From the NCBI GenBank assembly GCA_033060915.1, contig CM065377.1:55886683-55950682 (forward strand): a DNA stretch of 64,000 nucleotides. The letters are read 5' to 3'. The notes under the pieces are model-generated. The model was not told the DNA's origin. It was given only the letters and a program-made list of their open reading frames with translations, and did not search any database. Shown in pieces: positions 1 to 11,215 of this stretch (position 1 is its first letter; each line of letters begins with the position of its first letter). Both the position numbers and the translations under genes were made by a program. Source of the DNA: Euryodendron excelsum (Eukaryota > Streptophyta > Magnoliopsida > Ericales > Pentaphylacaceae).

Positions 1-1734
1 GATTTATCTGTGGGTTTACATGCAAGCAAAATTTTAATTAGCGCTTTCAACTTCTATTCTGGTTCTTTGAGTTCTATGGGCATTGGAAAAGACTTTATTC
101 CCAAGTGGGAATGAGTTTCATGTTGGTATTAAGAAATTTATAGCTGATGGTGTGGAATTGGTGTGCTGGGAGTGTGCCTGATTCTATTTTGTCCCCCATT
201 GAAGAAGAGAAAAGGGTCTTGATTCTGAATCTTGATGATTCTACTTTAACAATGGGTCAGCGGTAAACAAATTTGTCCCTTGCCTTTTTTCAAGTTATAC
301 TTTCCTTATCTTAAAATTAAATCACACTTATCCCTTTTAGACTTTTTTTTTTCTTTTTTCTTTTTGGGTAAGTTACATTGTCTTTCTGGAAACAAAAAAT
401 GTAGAATTACTATATTAGCTGTGGTCCAAAATATTGTTTGATATAACAAATAATTTTAAAATACCAAAAACCCTTTGAAGGACTGGAGTTTGAGTATGCT
501 AGGATCTAGAGGAGAACTTGGACTGAGTTTCCCCTTGGTAGATTTTTGTGTTGAATAAACAAAGAAAAAGGCGCAACAGCATTAAATTGACCATTCATTT
601 TTTTGGTCAATTTTGTGGGTTTGGTTTTGTATAATCACCTTGATTTTGTGAATCTAGCTATTCAATTTTGTTTGCTTTTCTGAATGGCAGCAAATTAGCA
701 ATAATTGAAAGCTTATGTAGGTCTAATGGTATAAGTTATTCTTTTATTTTATTTATTTATTTTTTAATAGGTCCAATCTCTAAAAGGATGCCTGCCTTTG
801 TCATCTTAACCATTCATGTTAGGTCATTTTCTCCAGCGGCAATTAAGTGTTTATCTAAGTTATAAGAGACCAAAAGAGCAAATTTGATTGTAAAATTCAT
901 TTAGGCACTTTTGTATCTAATTTTATGGTAAAGATGCATAGTCATGTCTTAAAATATTCAGCAATAGCAATAAATTAGCATGCATATGTGAAAACATAAG
1001 AGTACGTAAACATGGTAAATTTCCACTTTGTTGAAAGAGTTTAGCGTATTTGGGCATTTGGTCTTCAAAATCATTTAGAAAAGCAAGAAGGGCAAAGTTT
1101 GCATTTCTCTACAAATTTGAAACCAATAGTTCCCTTAGTTGCCATTCTAGGACATTAAAGTATGAAATGGGATAGGAATGTATGACTGTTTTGGTAGGTA
1201 CTCGGAGGTGGTGAAGTAGGAGTGTAGGGCTATCTGCCTAGGTTTCAAAACCAAGTGTTTGTAATTTTTCCCTTATTTCTATGATCAGCAGGTGCATGGG
1301 ATAATAAAAAATTACATAACAAAGATACTGGAGATAAAGATTTGTCAACTTGAACTTTTATCCATGGTAACAAAATTGTCACCTATGGTAAAATGTCTCT
1401 TATAATCCAATGTCTCTGTACTAAACATTGTGTCAAATTTTGACTATTTGGCCAACTCCTACCACAAATCTCACATGACTGAAAAGTTTTTATCAATCTT
1501 CATGTGTTCTTTCGTTAGTGCACCCCATACAACCCTTAACTGCCTTAGTGATCCCAGCCCCTAAATTCAAACCATCTTTGTAGCCCACTACCCTCCTTTA
1601 AAAGCTACCAACCTTTGAAGCATATCTCCCCAAGGATGAATTTGAACATTTTATGTAGAAAATGTTATAGGTAAGGCATTTATTTAAAAACCTTGATAAG
1701 AAATTAAGGTAGTAGAATTACGGTCTTAATAAAT
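1..1734. other. Non-coding stretch, probably STICHEL-type intron
   Basis: No convincing exon is seen. The first exon of the STICHEL-type gene in this window opens at 3554 in the middle of a codon, so a coding exon must lie upstream; I could not find its expected sequence here, and this stretch is therefore probably intron. A short open stretch near 181-269 (plus strand, acidic) ends in a stop and matches nothing I recognise. Around 1200-1260 a weak Pol III B-box-like sequence (GGTTTCAAAACC) may mark a decayed SINE. Confidence 0.45.
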
Positions 1735-2190
1735 TATGGGGCATGTGGAGCATGTTGGGTAAAAGGGATAAAATGCTTCTGAATTGGTATATTATGTGTT
1801 GCAAGGCAGAGGAATTTATAGATCATTTGTTAATTCACTATGAGGGGGCTTGTCAGTTGTGGAGCATTTTGTTCTCCATTTTTGGTATTCAGTGGATTCT
1901 TCCAGCTTTGGTTAGTTCCTTTTATCAATCTTGGCATAGAGGGTGTGTTACTAAGAAGGTGAAGCAGACTTGGATGATCGCCCCTATGTGTGTGATGTTG
2001 TGTATATGGAGGAAGCAGAATAGGAGGACGTTTGAAGAGATTGTTACGCCAATTCATAGATTGAAACTGAATTTGTTACTCTTTTCAATTTTGGTTAATA
2101 GAGAATTATTGTGACTCTTCTTTCATTTATAGGGGATCTTAATTTTGGAGATGGGTTTTAGTGCTTTTTATACGTCACCAATAAAAAAAT
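1735..2190 (+). mobile_element. LINE 3'-end fragment (zf-RVT domain)
   Basis: The plus-strand reading frame at 1743-2114 encodes the zinc-binding reverse-transcriptase C-terminal domain typical of plant L1-type LINEs. Visible landmarks are a CCK..E.IDHLLIHYEGACQLW segment (Cys, then His-Leu-Leu-Ile-His and Cys spacing), a downstream Phe/Ile-rich part, and an IWRKQNRRTFEE end block. After the stop comes a short 3' part ending in an A-rich tail near 2180-2195 (caataaaaaaataaaaa), as expected for a 5'-truncated LINE insertion. The upstream RT and endonuclease are absent, so this is a dead fragment. A second fragment of the same domain lies at 4660-5750. Confidence 0.75.
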
Positions 2191-2234
2191 AAAAAATTAT
2201 GGGCTAGAGTTTTTTTCTATTTTTCTTGTTTCTT

Positions 2235-2425
2235 TTATTAGAGCTCATGACCTAAAATAAGGCAAGTACTCATCAGCCTCACCTCTGTGACACTGGTTTG
2301 AGTCACAGGAATCATTAATCAACCTTTTTGTAAAAAAAGGGGATAAGACTACCTACTACCTCAACTAGACCTTGTTGTAAAGTAAGGGCCTTGTGCAATG
2401 AGGGTCCAAAAACAATGTAGTCTTT
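2235..2425 (+). mobile_element. SINE remnant (tRNA-derived, TS-like)
   Basis: The segment has a B-box-like motif (GGTTTGAGTCAC, 2295-2306) and a downstream conserved block (GGGGATAAGACTACCTACTA, then AAGGGCCTTGTGCAATGAGGG) that I recognise as the 3' core of a widespread plant SINE family. It ends near a T/A-rich stretch. Family assignment is from memory of the core motif; boundaries are approximate. Confidence 0.6.
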
Positions 2426-3553
2426 TTCTTTTATTTTTTCCCCTTTGGTTGGAGAAGACTTATACAACTTTTGAATATATATATTAAAATAATATTTTAA
2501 TACTAAAATAAACCTGGCAAAAGGGAAGTCATGAGAGTATTTTTTTTGCTATTTTATTATCAAGAAGATTATAACAGGAGATAATAGTTCATTTTACTTA
2601 ACAAGGAGAGTATGAGTAGATTCATGTCCTGGATGCAGGATGATGCATTCACTATAGCCCAATATGGAAGTTGTGCGTGCACATATAGTTTATAGATGTA
2701 GGCAAGGGTGGATCAGTTGATTCAATCCATTTCCTTTTCTCTTTGAAATTGTAGAGATGGGTTGGAGGAATCAAAACTCAAAATTTTCAGAGTTTCACAA
2801 GGAGTTTACACTAGAGCTTTATGAGTCAGAAATGGCTTAAGTTTACATTGCATATCCACTTTTAACAAAATTCTCAAACCACTCTCAAGTGAATACAAAA
2901 TGCCCTTAGTTGCCATTTTGTGCAATATATTCTTGCGCAATTCTGTTAGCATAGTCTCTATCCACTTGTTTTCCCAAATTATACCCACAACAAATGAACA
3001 AAAAGCCTTATTCCAGGTAAGACAGTAAAGTAGACCTTGGCAACTTGCTGTATCTTACCTTTTGTTTCTTGCTTTGACATGCTACTAAAAATTTATATGT
3101 TATTGTTGGGAGTTCATTGGTTGCATACTATCCTTCGCTGAACATTGTTGGAAACATTTTGATAGGTTATTTTATGCTGTTCACAATTTCGTACTGAACT
3201 TGTTTTGGAAATTTTGGCCCTCGGGTTAGTGGTAATTTTCATATTTGCTGTTACTGTAATTGTAATGGCTTCCTGCTTGTTGCTTGGACTTCATGTTTTG
3301 TATACTCAAATGCTTTTCTCTTAAATACTATTAATAGTGTTGGATGATATACCTCATGTGTGTTTTGTTAATGTCATTTTTGGAATATTTTTCTATAATC
3401 CTTTTCTTCCTTGTTTCTTTGCTGAGATCATTATTGCCTTGAGCTGTCACATTGATACATCTTCGATGTGCCTATTTACTGATTTATTGCTCTTTATATT
3501 TATATTTAGTAGGACATCTCCTGGTTTGACTAATTAGTTCATTTTTCTTGCAG
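2426..3553. other. Intron sequence before STICHEL-type exon
   Basis: The stretch is T-rich with no supported coding exon. The last bases (ttcttgcag, ending 3553) are a good polypyrimidine tract and AG acceptor. I see no transposon I can name between 2430 and 3540. Confidence 0.5.
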
Positions 3554-6500
3554 CCCCAACTGTTCAGTTGATGTTCAGCTCTCACCTGACAAAAACCAAG
3601 GCAGAGAAGTGTAGGGCACACATAGTACAAGCATTCGAGTCTGTTCTTGGCTCCCCTGTAACAATTGAAATCAGATGTGAATTAAAGAAAGATGCAAGGG
3701 CCGGGCTTAACATGCCATTTGTCTTAGCAGGTTCTCAGGATGGTTCATCTCAGATTTATACAAACGCAGGGCTTATGAGCAGTAACAGGATGGCTATGGT
3801 AGCATGCAATGATATCAGCAAAAGGGTTCCGAAAGAAAGAGATTCTTTGACTCGAGCACAGCTATTGCAGTCTGACTCACTTGTACTGGGAAGGAGTGAA
3901 ATTGTGGAAATATCTTCTCCTGGAGAACCGAAACATAGTGAGCATAAAGGTAACAACACACAATATGATAGCAGAGATCTGGAAAGTGCTTGGATGGGAG
4001 ACGCAGAACCTTCTCAGAGGAAATCCACCATGGCTTCTTTACCAGAACAAAGAAAGCTAGGCAAACAAAATCAGAGCCAGAGCCTTGTGAGAAGCAAGGT
4101 GTCCCTTGCACAGGTGCTTCAACAGGCAGAAGGAAGCACACAGCGAAATAGATGGTCAAAATGCAAAGCAGTTTCAATTGCTGAAAAGCTTGAACAAGAG
4201 AATCTGTACGTATTCTAATGGTTTATCTTTCCCATTACTTTTTGTTTCATTTCTTACTTGTAAAAACCCTGCCTCTAGGGGGCTTCCGGGGATATGCAGT
4301 GAACTCTAAAGCTAGAACAAAATCTCTGATTCAACTACAACAATAGAAAACTGCAAGATGCTAAAGCTTTTGAACGACAGGGGCCATTGATATGAATATA
4401 CTAGAACCACTGAAATTGTAGGCCAATGAGTACGCAGTTTGTCTGTTAGACTTGACGTCAGGGGCACAGGTGGCCCTTTTTTTTTCTTGTCTAGCGCCAA
4501 AATGTAAATAAATAAGAAACGAAAAAGTGTTTGGGGTTTTCTTATCAAACTTGATCTTGTGTACAGTTGAGTTGCATAGTTACTTCTTCTATAGCACAAA
4601 GAGTGTCTTCTTGAAAAGGCTCGTCTTTATAAGAAGTCCTGGTTGTAGTCAAAATGGATTATATAGCTACAATTTGATAAATAGTGTTTTGTCGAGGGCA
4701 TATTGTTGGAAGTCTTCTGGACGTACAGAAAGGGTTTGTGGAAGGGCATTAGAAATATGGAGTGCATGCAAGATTTCTGGAGGCAGACCCCCTGGTTTGT
4801 GGTGGGGAATGGCGTGAGGGTTTGATTTTTGAACCATTTTTGGTGCGGGGAGGAGTGTTTGGAGGTGTCCTTCTCAGCTCTGGCCAGGGCTGCTGCTGGC
4901 AGGGATGCGGCAGTGGGTGAATATCTTATCTCTAAAGATGGTCATATCTTTTGGGATATAGTTTTTAGGACGGAGCTTAATGATTAGGAAGTTGAGGAGC
5001 TGATGGATCTTTTGGGTATTCTTTGTGGCCTCTCTCGTATGGGGGAGTGTGAGGACGAATTAAGGTTGTCAGGATCTAGTTCGGGAGGTGTTGAGGTGAA
5101 GTCCTTTTTCTTGGATTTGCAAGGTTAGAGAGCAAATTCTTTCCCTTGGAAAGGAGTTTGGGCTTTTAGAGCTCCTTCAAAGGTGGCTTTCTTCACTTGG
5201 GCGGCTTCTCATGGCCAGACCTTACAATTGACAACCTTATCAGAAGGCTGTAAATTCATCAATTGGTGTTGCATGTACAAGAGCGACGGGGAGTCTGTTG
5301 ACCATCTCCTTATCCATTGCAGGGTCGCCTGTGAGATGTGGGCCTTGATTCTGGGTTGGTTTGGCAATGTTTGGGTTTCCCCGAATAGCGTCTCAAAGCT
5401 TTTGATGTCTTGGAGGGGTGGAGAGTTAGGAAAAGAAGGAAAAAGGCTTGTGTTTGGCGGCACTGGCTTTGTGGAGTATTTGGGGCAAGCACAATAGGAC
5501 GACTTTCGATGGGGTAGAAGCCCCCATCTATGAACTCAAAAGTAGATTTTTGGCTTTACTGTATAGTTGGTTTAAGGCTTCTGTTGATCCCTTCTTGAAC
5601 CAATTTTTGGATTTTGTTTAGTTTTGGGAGTAGCTTTCTTTGTATGAATGTATAGGCTCATTTTTTTATTTTTTTTTATGCTTGTACGTGGGTAGCAGCC
5701 CCTTGGTGCCACTTTTATATATACATTCTCTTATCAATAAAAAAAATATATTGTCATGAAAGCTACTTGTGTTCCAATTTGTAGGACAGGCGAAATCTCT
5801 GTTTGATATGGATTATGTTCATGGACTTTGAAATGGCTCTTATGTTTCTTGGTTTCTTCAGGAAACTGGAACCTAGATCAAGAAGCTTGCTTTGCTGGAA
5901 GGCATCTAGAGTAACTCGACGGAAGGTAATGTGTGATAAATTTGTTATGATCATATAGCAAACTCTAGAAAGTCCACTCTCTTTGAGCTGTTAGAATATT
6001 TAGACTATTTGCTGCTAATATCCTGCAGGTCTTCTAATGAGTGGGGTCCACTTAGAATACTAGGGGAGCACCATGTCTATTTACTAAAAAATGCTTTACC
6101 TGCATCATGTATTTATGGAAGGCAATTGGGTGGATTTGATACACGGCGTTAATACTTTGTTGCTATCCAATTAAAGGAACCACATAACAGCATTTTCCCC
6201 TCTTTTTTGTACATAGAAATGGAGAATCAGGGCAGGTTTGAGCGGGTAAAGGGGCATTAGATTTAATGAGTATATAACCAGTCATAACCAATGCTCAAAA
6301 TCATCCTACCTCAAATAACTTGTGCCTTGAATATGAAAAATGCAAAAGATTTCAAGGGCAAATTGTATTAATCTAGGCTGATCAATCAAGGAGAATTTCT
6401 TCATGCTTGGTTATTGATAGATGTCTTCATTGCACAAATGCATACTGACTGGGCATATTATTGATGGACTAATATTCTAAGATCCATAGCTGGCCATTAT

Positions 6501-7043
6501 CTTACAAGTCAGATCGGACCCATAATTGTAGCTATTTGTGGAATGGATATCCCATTTAACACTCCCTCTTCACAGAGCTATTGTTTCTTGCTGGACTATC
6601 ATGTTACTTTCAACATCGTATCATATATGTTTCATACTTGCATTTGTGTCCCTTCTGAGTTCTGATATATTATATCTGGAATGAGCTGCAAGAGTAAGGC
6701 CTCCCTCTTAGCAAATAGTTATCTCCTAATGGTCATTAATCATCTTCATTTGTTGCTCATTCTTGTCACCGTTCAAGCCATATTTGAACTTTTCAGGCGC
6801 GCTACCTGTCTTATTGCTCTAGCTTTTCTGACTTGTAGTTCTTCAGCTGTGAAAATTATGTAGTTTTAGTTTGCAAGATTAACAGTTAACATGTGATTTG
6901 TATTCGGCGACTCATATCTAGTTGTTACCAACAAAATTGTTTTTATGCAGCTTTCTCGATTGAAGGTTAGGACAAGAAAACCACGAACTTTGCTGAGATT
7001 TGTCTCCTGTGGAAAGTGTCTCTCAGCTAAGTCACCGAGGTAG
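3554..7043 (+). CDS. STI: STICHEL-type protein, C-terminal exons (partial)
   Basis: These are the last three coding exons of a gene encoding a STICHEL/STICHEL-like protein, a plant family with a bacterial DNA polymerase III gamma/tau (DnaX)-like core; STICHEL controls trichome branching in Arabidopsis. Exons are 3554-4205, 5862-5925 and 6951-7043, with introns starting GTACGT (4206) and GTAATG (5926). The first base pair group CC (3554-3555) completes a split codon, and the CT|G codon at 4205/5862 rejoins to Leu. Landmarks are PTVQLMFSSHLTKTKAEKCR, the ESVLGSPVTIEIRCE segment that follows the DnaX-like region, then a variable Ser/Gln-rich part, LEPRSRSLLCWKASR, and a basic tail (KVRTRKPRTLLRFVSCGKC) ending at TAG 7041. 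The DnaX ATPase core lies upstream of the window. Intron 4206-5861 carries a LINE fragment. It could be STICHEL itself or a close paralogue. Confidence 0.85.
4660..5748 (+). mobile_element. LINE 3'-end fragment inside STICHEL intron
   Basis: This is a decayed plus-strand LINE with stops and frame changes. Pieces seen are a GNGVRVRFWEHFWCG-like start near 4807 after frame correction, a segment around 4900-5100, then FPWKGVWAFRAPSKVAFFTW at about 5140-5200, leading into the zinc-binding domain (WCCMYKSDGESVDHLLIHC at 5262-5321, then CEMWALILGWFG). It ends with a T-rich 3' part and a short A-rich tail (atcaataaaaaaaat, 5733-5748). It lies in the same orientation as its host gene and as the fragment at 1735-2190. 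It is non-functional. Confidence 0.75.
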
Positions 7044-7157
7044 TGCAAGGAATCACAATTTGGCGGCCCTGGAAGAAACCGGGCGCAGAGTTCATTAGAT
7101 TTTACTTGTATTTATTCATTTTCTCCTGCTGTTTACAAGGTCAGTCCCGATTCGATT

Positions 7158-7170
7158 AATAAAGAATAAA
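7158..7170 (+). terminator. Polyadenylation signals of STICHEL-type gene
   Basis: Two AATAAA hexamers (7158-7163 and 7165-7170) lie 115-127 bases after the stop codon of the STICHEL-type gene, in a T/A-rich 3' flank. Placement fits a plant near-upstream poly(A) element. Confidence 0.5.
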
Positions 7171-7489
7171 TTAGAGAATAGAAGGAAATGAATTAGTGTA
7201 GCTTTTATTTATGAATTTTCAGTTGTTTCCTTGGCAATTCTTCATTTCATTATTCTTTGTCCTTCCAAATTAACTCCTTCCTTCCATTTATAATTGCAAG
7301 CTATGAGATGGTGAACATTTTTCCTTTGTCTAGATGAGCAGCACGTGCGTTGCACATGGGAGAATGTCTCTTATAGTGATAGTGGCTGATAAAACAGGGG
7401 CTTTAGTTTCAGGTAGCCAAATCATAACTCTCAAGCTATCATAGGATTGTGGAGAAATTATACTATGTGAAGATAACAAAGGGTCTATT

Positions 7490-7680
7490 AACCACAAGGG
7501 GTGGCCCAGTGGTGGGTTGGTACTCGTGTTAGGCATGAAGTCTTAAGTTCGATTCTTTTTCACGATTTCTTGTGGGTAGCCATCATTCATGTGATACACA
7601 AAGTTTATATGGTTCGTATGGACCATGGTTTTGCACGAGTTTGAAGGAATAGTCATTCGAAAGTCTACAGCAAACAAAAA
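7490..7680 (+). mobile_element. SINE (tRNA-derived)
   Basis: An A box (TGGCCCAGTGG, 7502-7512) and a B box (AGTTCGATTC, 7546-7555) are spaced 44 bases apart, as in tRNA-derived SINEs with an internal Pol III promoter. The body runs through gggtagccatcattcatgtg to about 7680, where an A-rich stretch (caaacaaaaaagaaaagg) follows. I see no reading frame. Confidence 0.65.
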
Positions 7681-10112
7681 AGAAAAGGATAGCAAAGTGC
7701 TTATTTACTAGTAGTTTGAAAAAAAAACAAAATACTGTCTGTTTAGATGAACACTTTTACTTTATTTATTTATTTCTTACCAAAATTGTTTTGGTTTGGT
7801 GGAGCAGTTTAGTATGCAAGTAAAAGGTTAATCTGACGTGCCTACCATTTCTAACTCGTGTCTCAAGAAGGTGGTGCTTGCATTTGGGAGTTACCTTCTA
7901 GCCAGTGACATCCCAACAAACTGACTGGTTTCGTATCTGCAAATAGATTTGATTTGGTTGGTGGATAAGTTTTTGACAACGACTCCATTCCGAACAGACC
8001 TTTAGTCTAAAATAAGACGTTTAGGTGTTGGGTGTTCTTGAAGCTATGAATGGAGTACTAGATAAAAATTTGAACTTCAATCCTATAGTTCAAGGTCTCC
8101 AATCAGAAAAAAGAAAAAAAGAGGGAAGTGTAGTTCAAGGTCTTAAGGTGTATTAATTATATGTATATACACATGAACATTCTTCTGGGTTCGGTGTTAT
8201 GGTCAGTGTCCGACTTGTGGCATAGGAGATAGAGTGGACTATTTTGGTATACAACAAAATATAAGAGTTGATCTCACGAGTTCTGTCAAATATGGGTCTT
8301 TTTGTATATTAGGTAAGTTTTTATCATTTGGTATTAAGGCCACCAGTGGCGGCTACAAGATTTTTATTGATGAATTACAGTAAAATCTTTTGAATTTTGG
8401 AGAGGTGAATGCAAAATTTCTTGAAATTTGGGAGGTAATTCTCTAATTTTTTTTATCATTAATATCTAAAAAAATTAAAGCAGCGAAATAGAATTTTGGG
8501 AGATTACAGGGTCCTGGCCTACCGCCTCCCTTGTATAAGTGATGGTCTGGTTCCACCTTTTGAGCTTTGAGTCACGGAGAGGGCAATCTTGGGAGGACCA
8601 CTAAATATAAAAACAAATATATGGTCGGTGAAGACATCCAACATGGATGGAGAGCGTGATCGTCTGTTATGGTTCCCGATGGGTTCAACCTGTTACACAA
8701 AAAATAGATTAAATTATTTTGGTATATGACAAGATATATAAATTGATATCACGTATATAATTATACTTGAGTTTTTTAGCTTATTGGTTGAGTTTCTAAT
8801 GCCTTTTTTTTTAGCACGTAAAGACGTTCATGGGGCTAACAATGGCAGATGGACATACAAATTCACAAGCCCTTCTAGCATTTGTCAAAAACTATATTAA
8901 TAATTCCTCTACTCCCCCAAAGAACTATTCTCAGCAGCATATATAGTATGAACAACCACCAGAAAGCTAAGAAAAACTTCATAGTCATGACTTAATTAAT
9001 ACAAAAACATTGACTTAATCATCGTTCGTCGACCATGATTAGTCAATAGTACAGCTGTAAGTACTCCGTGGTCGGCCGGTTTGAAAGTGATGGAGGAGAG
9101 CTGGAATCTTTCTGCTGAAAGTCAGTAACTCTTTTCTCTTTGATTTCTTCCATGCCCACAGATTTGGGGTAAGTCTCTTTTTGTGGGTTGCGTTTATTTT
9201 GCGGCATAAAGGCGTGTGGGAACCAACTAGTAATTCCATTTCTGGCCTCATTCTGTGTTTGGTTTCCCACAGGATAAGCAACTTGGATAGAATCTTTTAT
9301 CCCGTGTAGACCCGATTAAACAATTTCCGACGGTAGGATAAGTAACTCGAGAATTCAAAATTATAAGTCAAATTATAAAATTACCCTCTATTGAATTTGT
9401 AATTTTGAAACTTAATGGCCATATAAGAATTTGATTGACATATTAAGAATTGGCGGGAATTTGTGGAGAATGCAATGCTGTTCCGTTGTCGAGACTTGAG
9501 AGGATCACAAGTAGTGGAAACCTTTTAATGTGCTTGTGTATAATGTATTCGAAGAGAGATGGGCTTAAAAAAAATGGTTGGGTAAGTGCCAAATTTTTCT
9601 TCTTGTTTGTTTGAAGAAATGCTATGAAACATGGTGGTCCCGGAGTTGAAGCTTATGTACTTAGTCGCATGTGGGCGCTTTCGACCGTCCGATGTCGGCG
9701 ATGCAAACAATGCCAACCTAGATGGTTTGGGATTGACATATGATCCTTCAAAATGTTAACACAATTTGGCTAATATTGATTTCTTGTTTGATACTTTCAT
9801 GCTTGAATCTTGAATTTGTGGAGAAAAAAAATTATAAAAAAAATAGAATAAAAAATAAAGTGAAACAAGCTTTCTTTTTTTTTTTTTTCAATTTTAGTTG
9901 GATTAGGAAAATGAGAAAGATGCCAACTGACATTTGTCAAAAAAATATTTTTTTGTTTGGTTATCAATATATATATATATGTAATTTCATTTTCTTGTCA
10001 TTTTCTTTTCTCTTTGAAAAATCAAAAATCCAAAACATATATACCGTCAATGTTTTCTATATTTTTTTTTCCCCTAGAAGGTTATATATATTTCAACATT
10101 GTAGTTGTCTAG
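7681..10112. other. Intergenic, AT-rich, with a MITE-like segment
   Basis: No supported gene. At about 9230-9440 there is a segment (aggataagtaactcgagaattc... then aaattataaaattaccctc) that belongs to the same dispersed repeat as 12975-13060 and, inverted, 34860-34930 and 35235-35300. The rest has homopolymer runs and short (TA)n tracts (9967-9980). The minus-strand reading frames near 9040-9280 are short and unlike any family I know. Confidence 0.5.
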
Positions 10113-11215
10113 TGTAGGTATGAGTGTCCAGTTCTGCTTTGTAAGAGGATACTTCAGCAATTCACCACTCTTTCTCCTACGTTTGGCTCCACGTAGCAGC
10201 CTATTAAGGCGACGTGTGTACCAAGACAGCTCATTCACCGAGGATAGCGCGAAGAGCGCCTCCTCCGAGATAAGACATCAAGAGTCCCTCGCCTACAAGT
10301 GACCTCGGGACACCTCCTCCGCGTCATGGCTTCGCGCTCGGCACCTCCTGGCTCGGCCATGAAAGTTTGCCGCCGAGCGCATCTCCATACTTAGCATAAT
10401 TCTCCATGACTTATTCTCCATAACCTAGGTTGGAAGCAGGACCTAGGGATCTCCGCGTAGGATCACCAGGAGACAAGTGGATTGGAGGCTAGAGTTGAGG
10501 GCTCGCCGAGGGGTCTTGCCCCTCCGGCCGGTCTTATAGAGAGAGGGATCTCCAAGCAAACGACAAAGCGTATTTAATGCCTGAACGTCTGAATTACTAA
10601 ATTACTGTTGCTACACAGGTATAGAGTTGACATTCAGAATGTCGGTCTTCGAGGAGCTCCAGACCGAGGAGCCAACCAACGAAAGGCTCCGTCTCAGGTC
10701 TGAGTAGCTAATCACCAAAAACCTCGACAACTGAATGGCCAATCATGAAGTACTTCCTTCACCTATATAAAGGGAATCTTCATTCTCCATTGACAAGACA
10801 TTCAAGACATTCATTGCACATTGAATGCTCGTCACCAACCTCTCCAAAATCTCTCCAAGATCTTTGGGACACTGCCACTCTCTCTCTTCTTAGGACCGCC
10901 TCAACTCTCTCTCCTCCACCTCCGGTGGTCCTCCGCCTAGACAGCGCCTACCGTTAACTTCCTAGAGGGTCACCCTCTACAGGTTTGACAACTCACCTCC
11001 CACTATACTCCACACACATCTAGATAAATCTCAACGTAGATGGTTTTGAGATGGAGAAAACTATATAGTTAAACGCTGGGAATACACACTTTTTGCTGGA
11101 AATGCCGGGAAAATTTTTGTATATGTATAGGTACTTGCAATGTTTTCTATTGTGAATATAATATATATATATATATATATATATTTGTATATGGATTGAT
11201 ATATTTCAACATTAT
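10046..11215. repeat. Imperfect direct repeats flanking the LTR-like insert
   Basis: The block caatgttttctat... atatatttcaacattgtag ttgtctag at 10046-10112 recurs as caatgttttctat... atatatttcaacattatag ttatctag at 11135-11215, with a (TA)n expansion inside the second copy (11158-11184). This is longer than any retroelement target-site duplication. Confidence 0.65.
10113..10981 (+). mobile_element. Solo-LTR-like insert
   Basis: A sharply bounded, GC-richer block (many CG dinucleotides between 10170 and 10560) begins TGTAGGTATGAG and ends CCCTCTACA, giving TGTAG/CTACA termini as in LTRs. It carries a clear TATA box (CCTATATAAAGGG, about 10760-10772) followed by a pyrimidine-rich leader. No gag or pol is nearby, so a solo LTR or a terminal-repeat-in-miniature type element is most likely. 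The 5-bp flanks do not match as a target duplication. Instead an imperfect longer repeat flanks the block (10046-10112 and 11135-11215). Confidence 0.6.

Noticed and set aside
7500..7560. tRNA gene
   Set aside because: A and B boxes are present, but the sequence cannot form a full tRNA cloverleaf and continues into a SINE body with an A-rich tail.
9740..10117. Plus-strand 125-residue Phe/Lys-rich frame
   Set aside because: It is made of A/T tracts and matches no family; composition explains the open frame.
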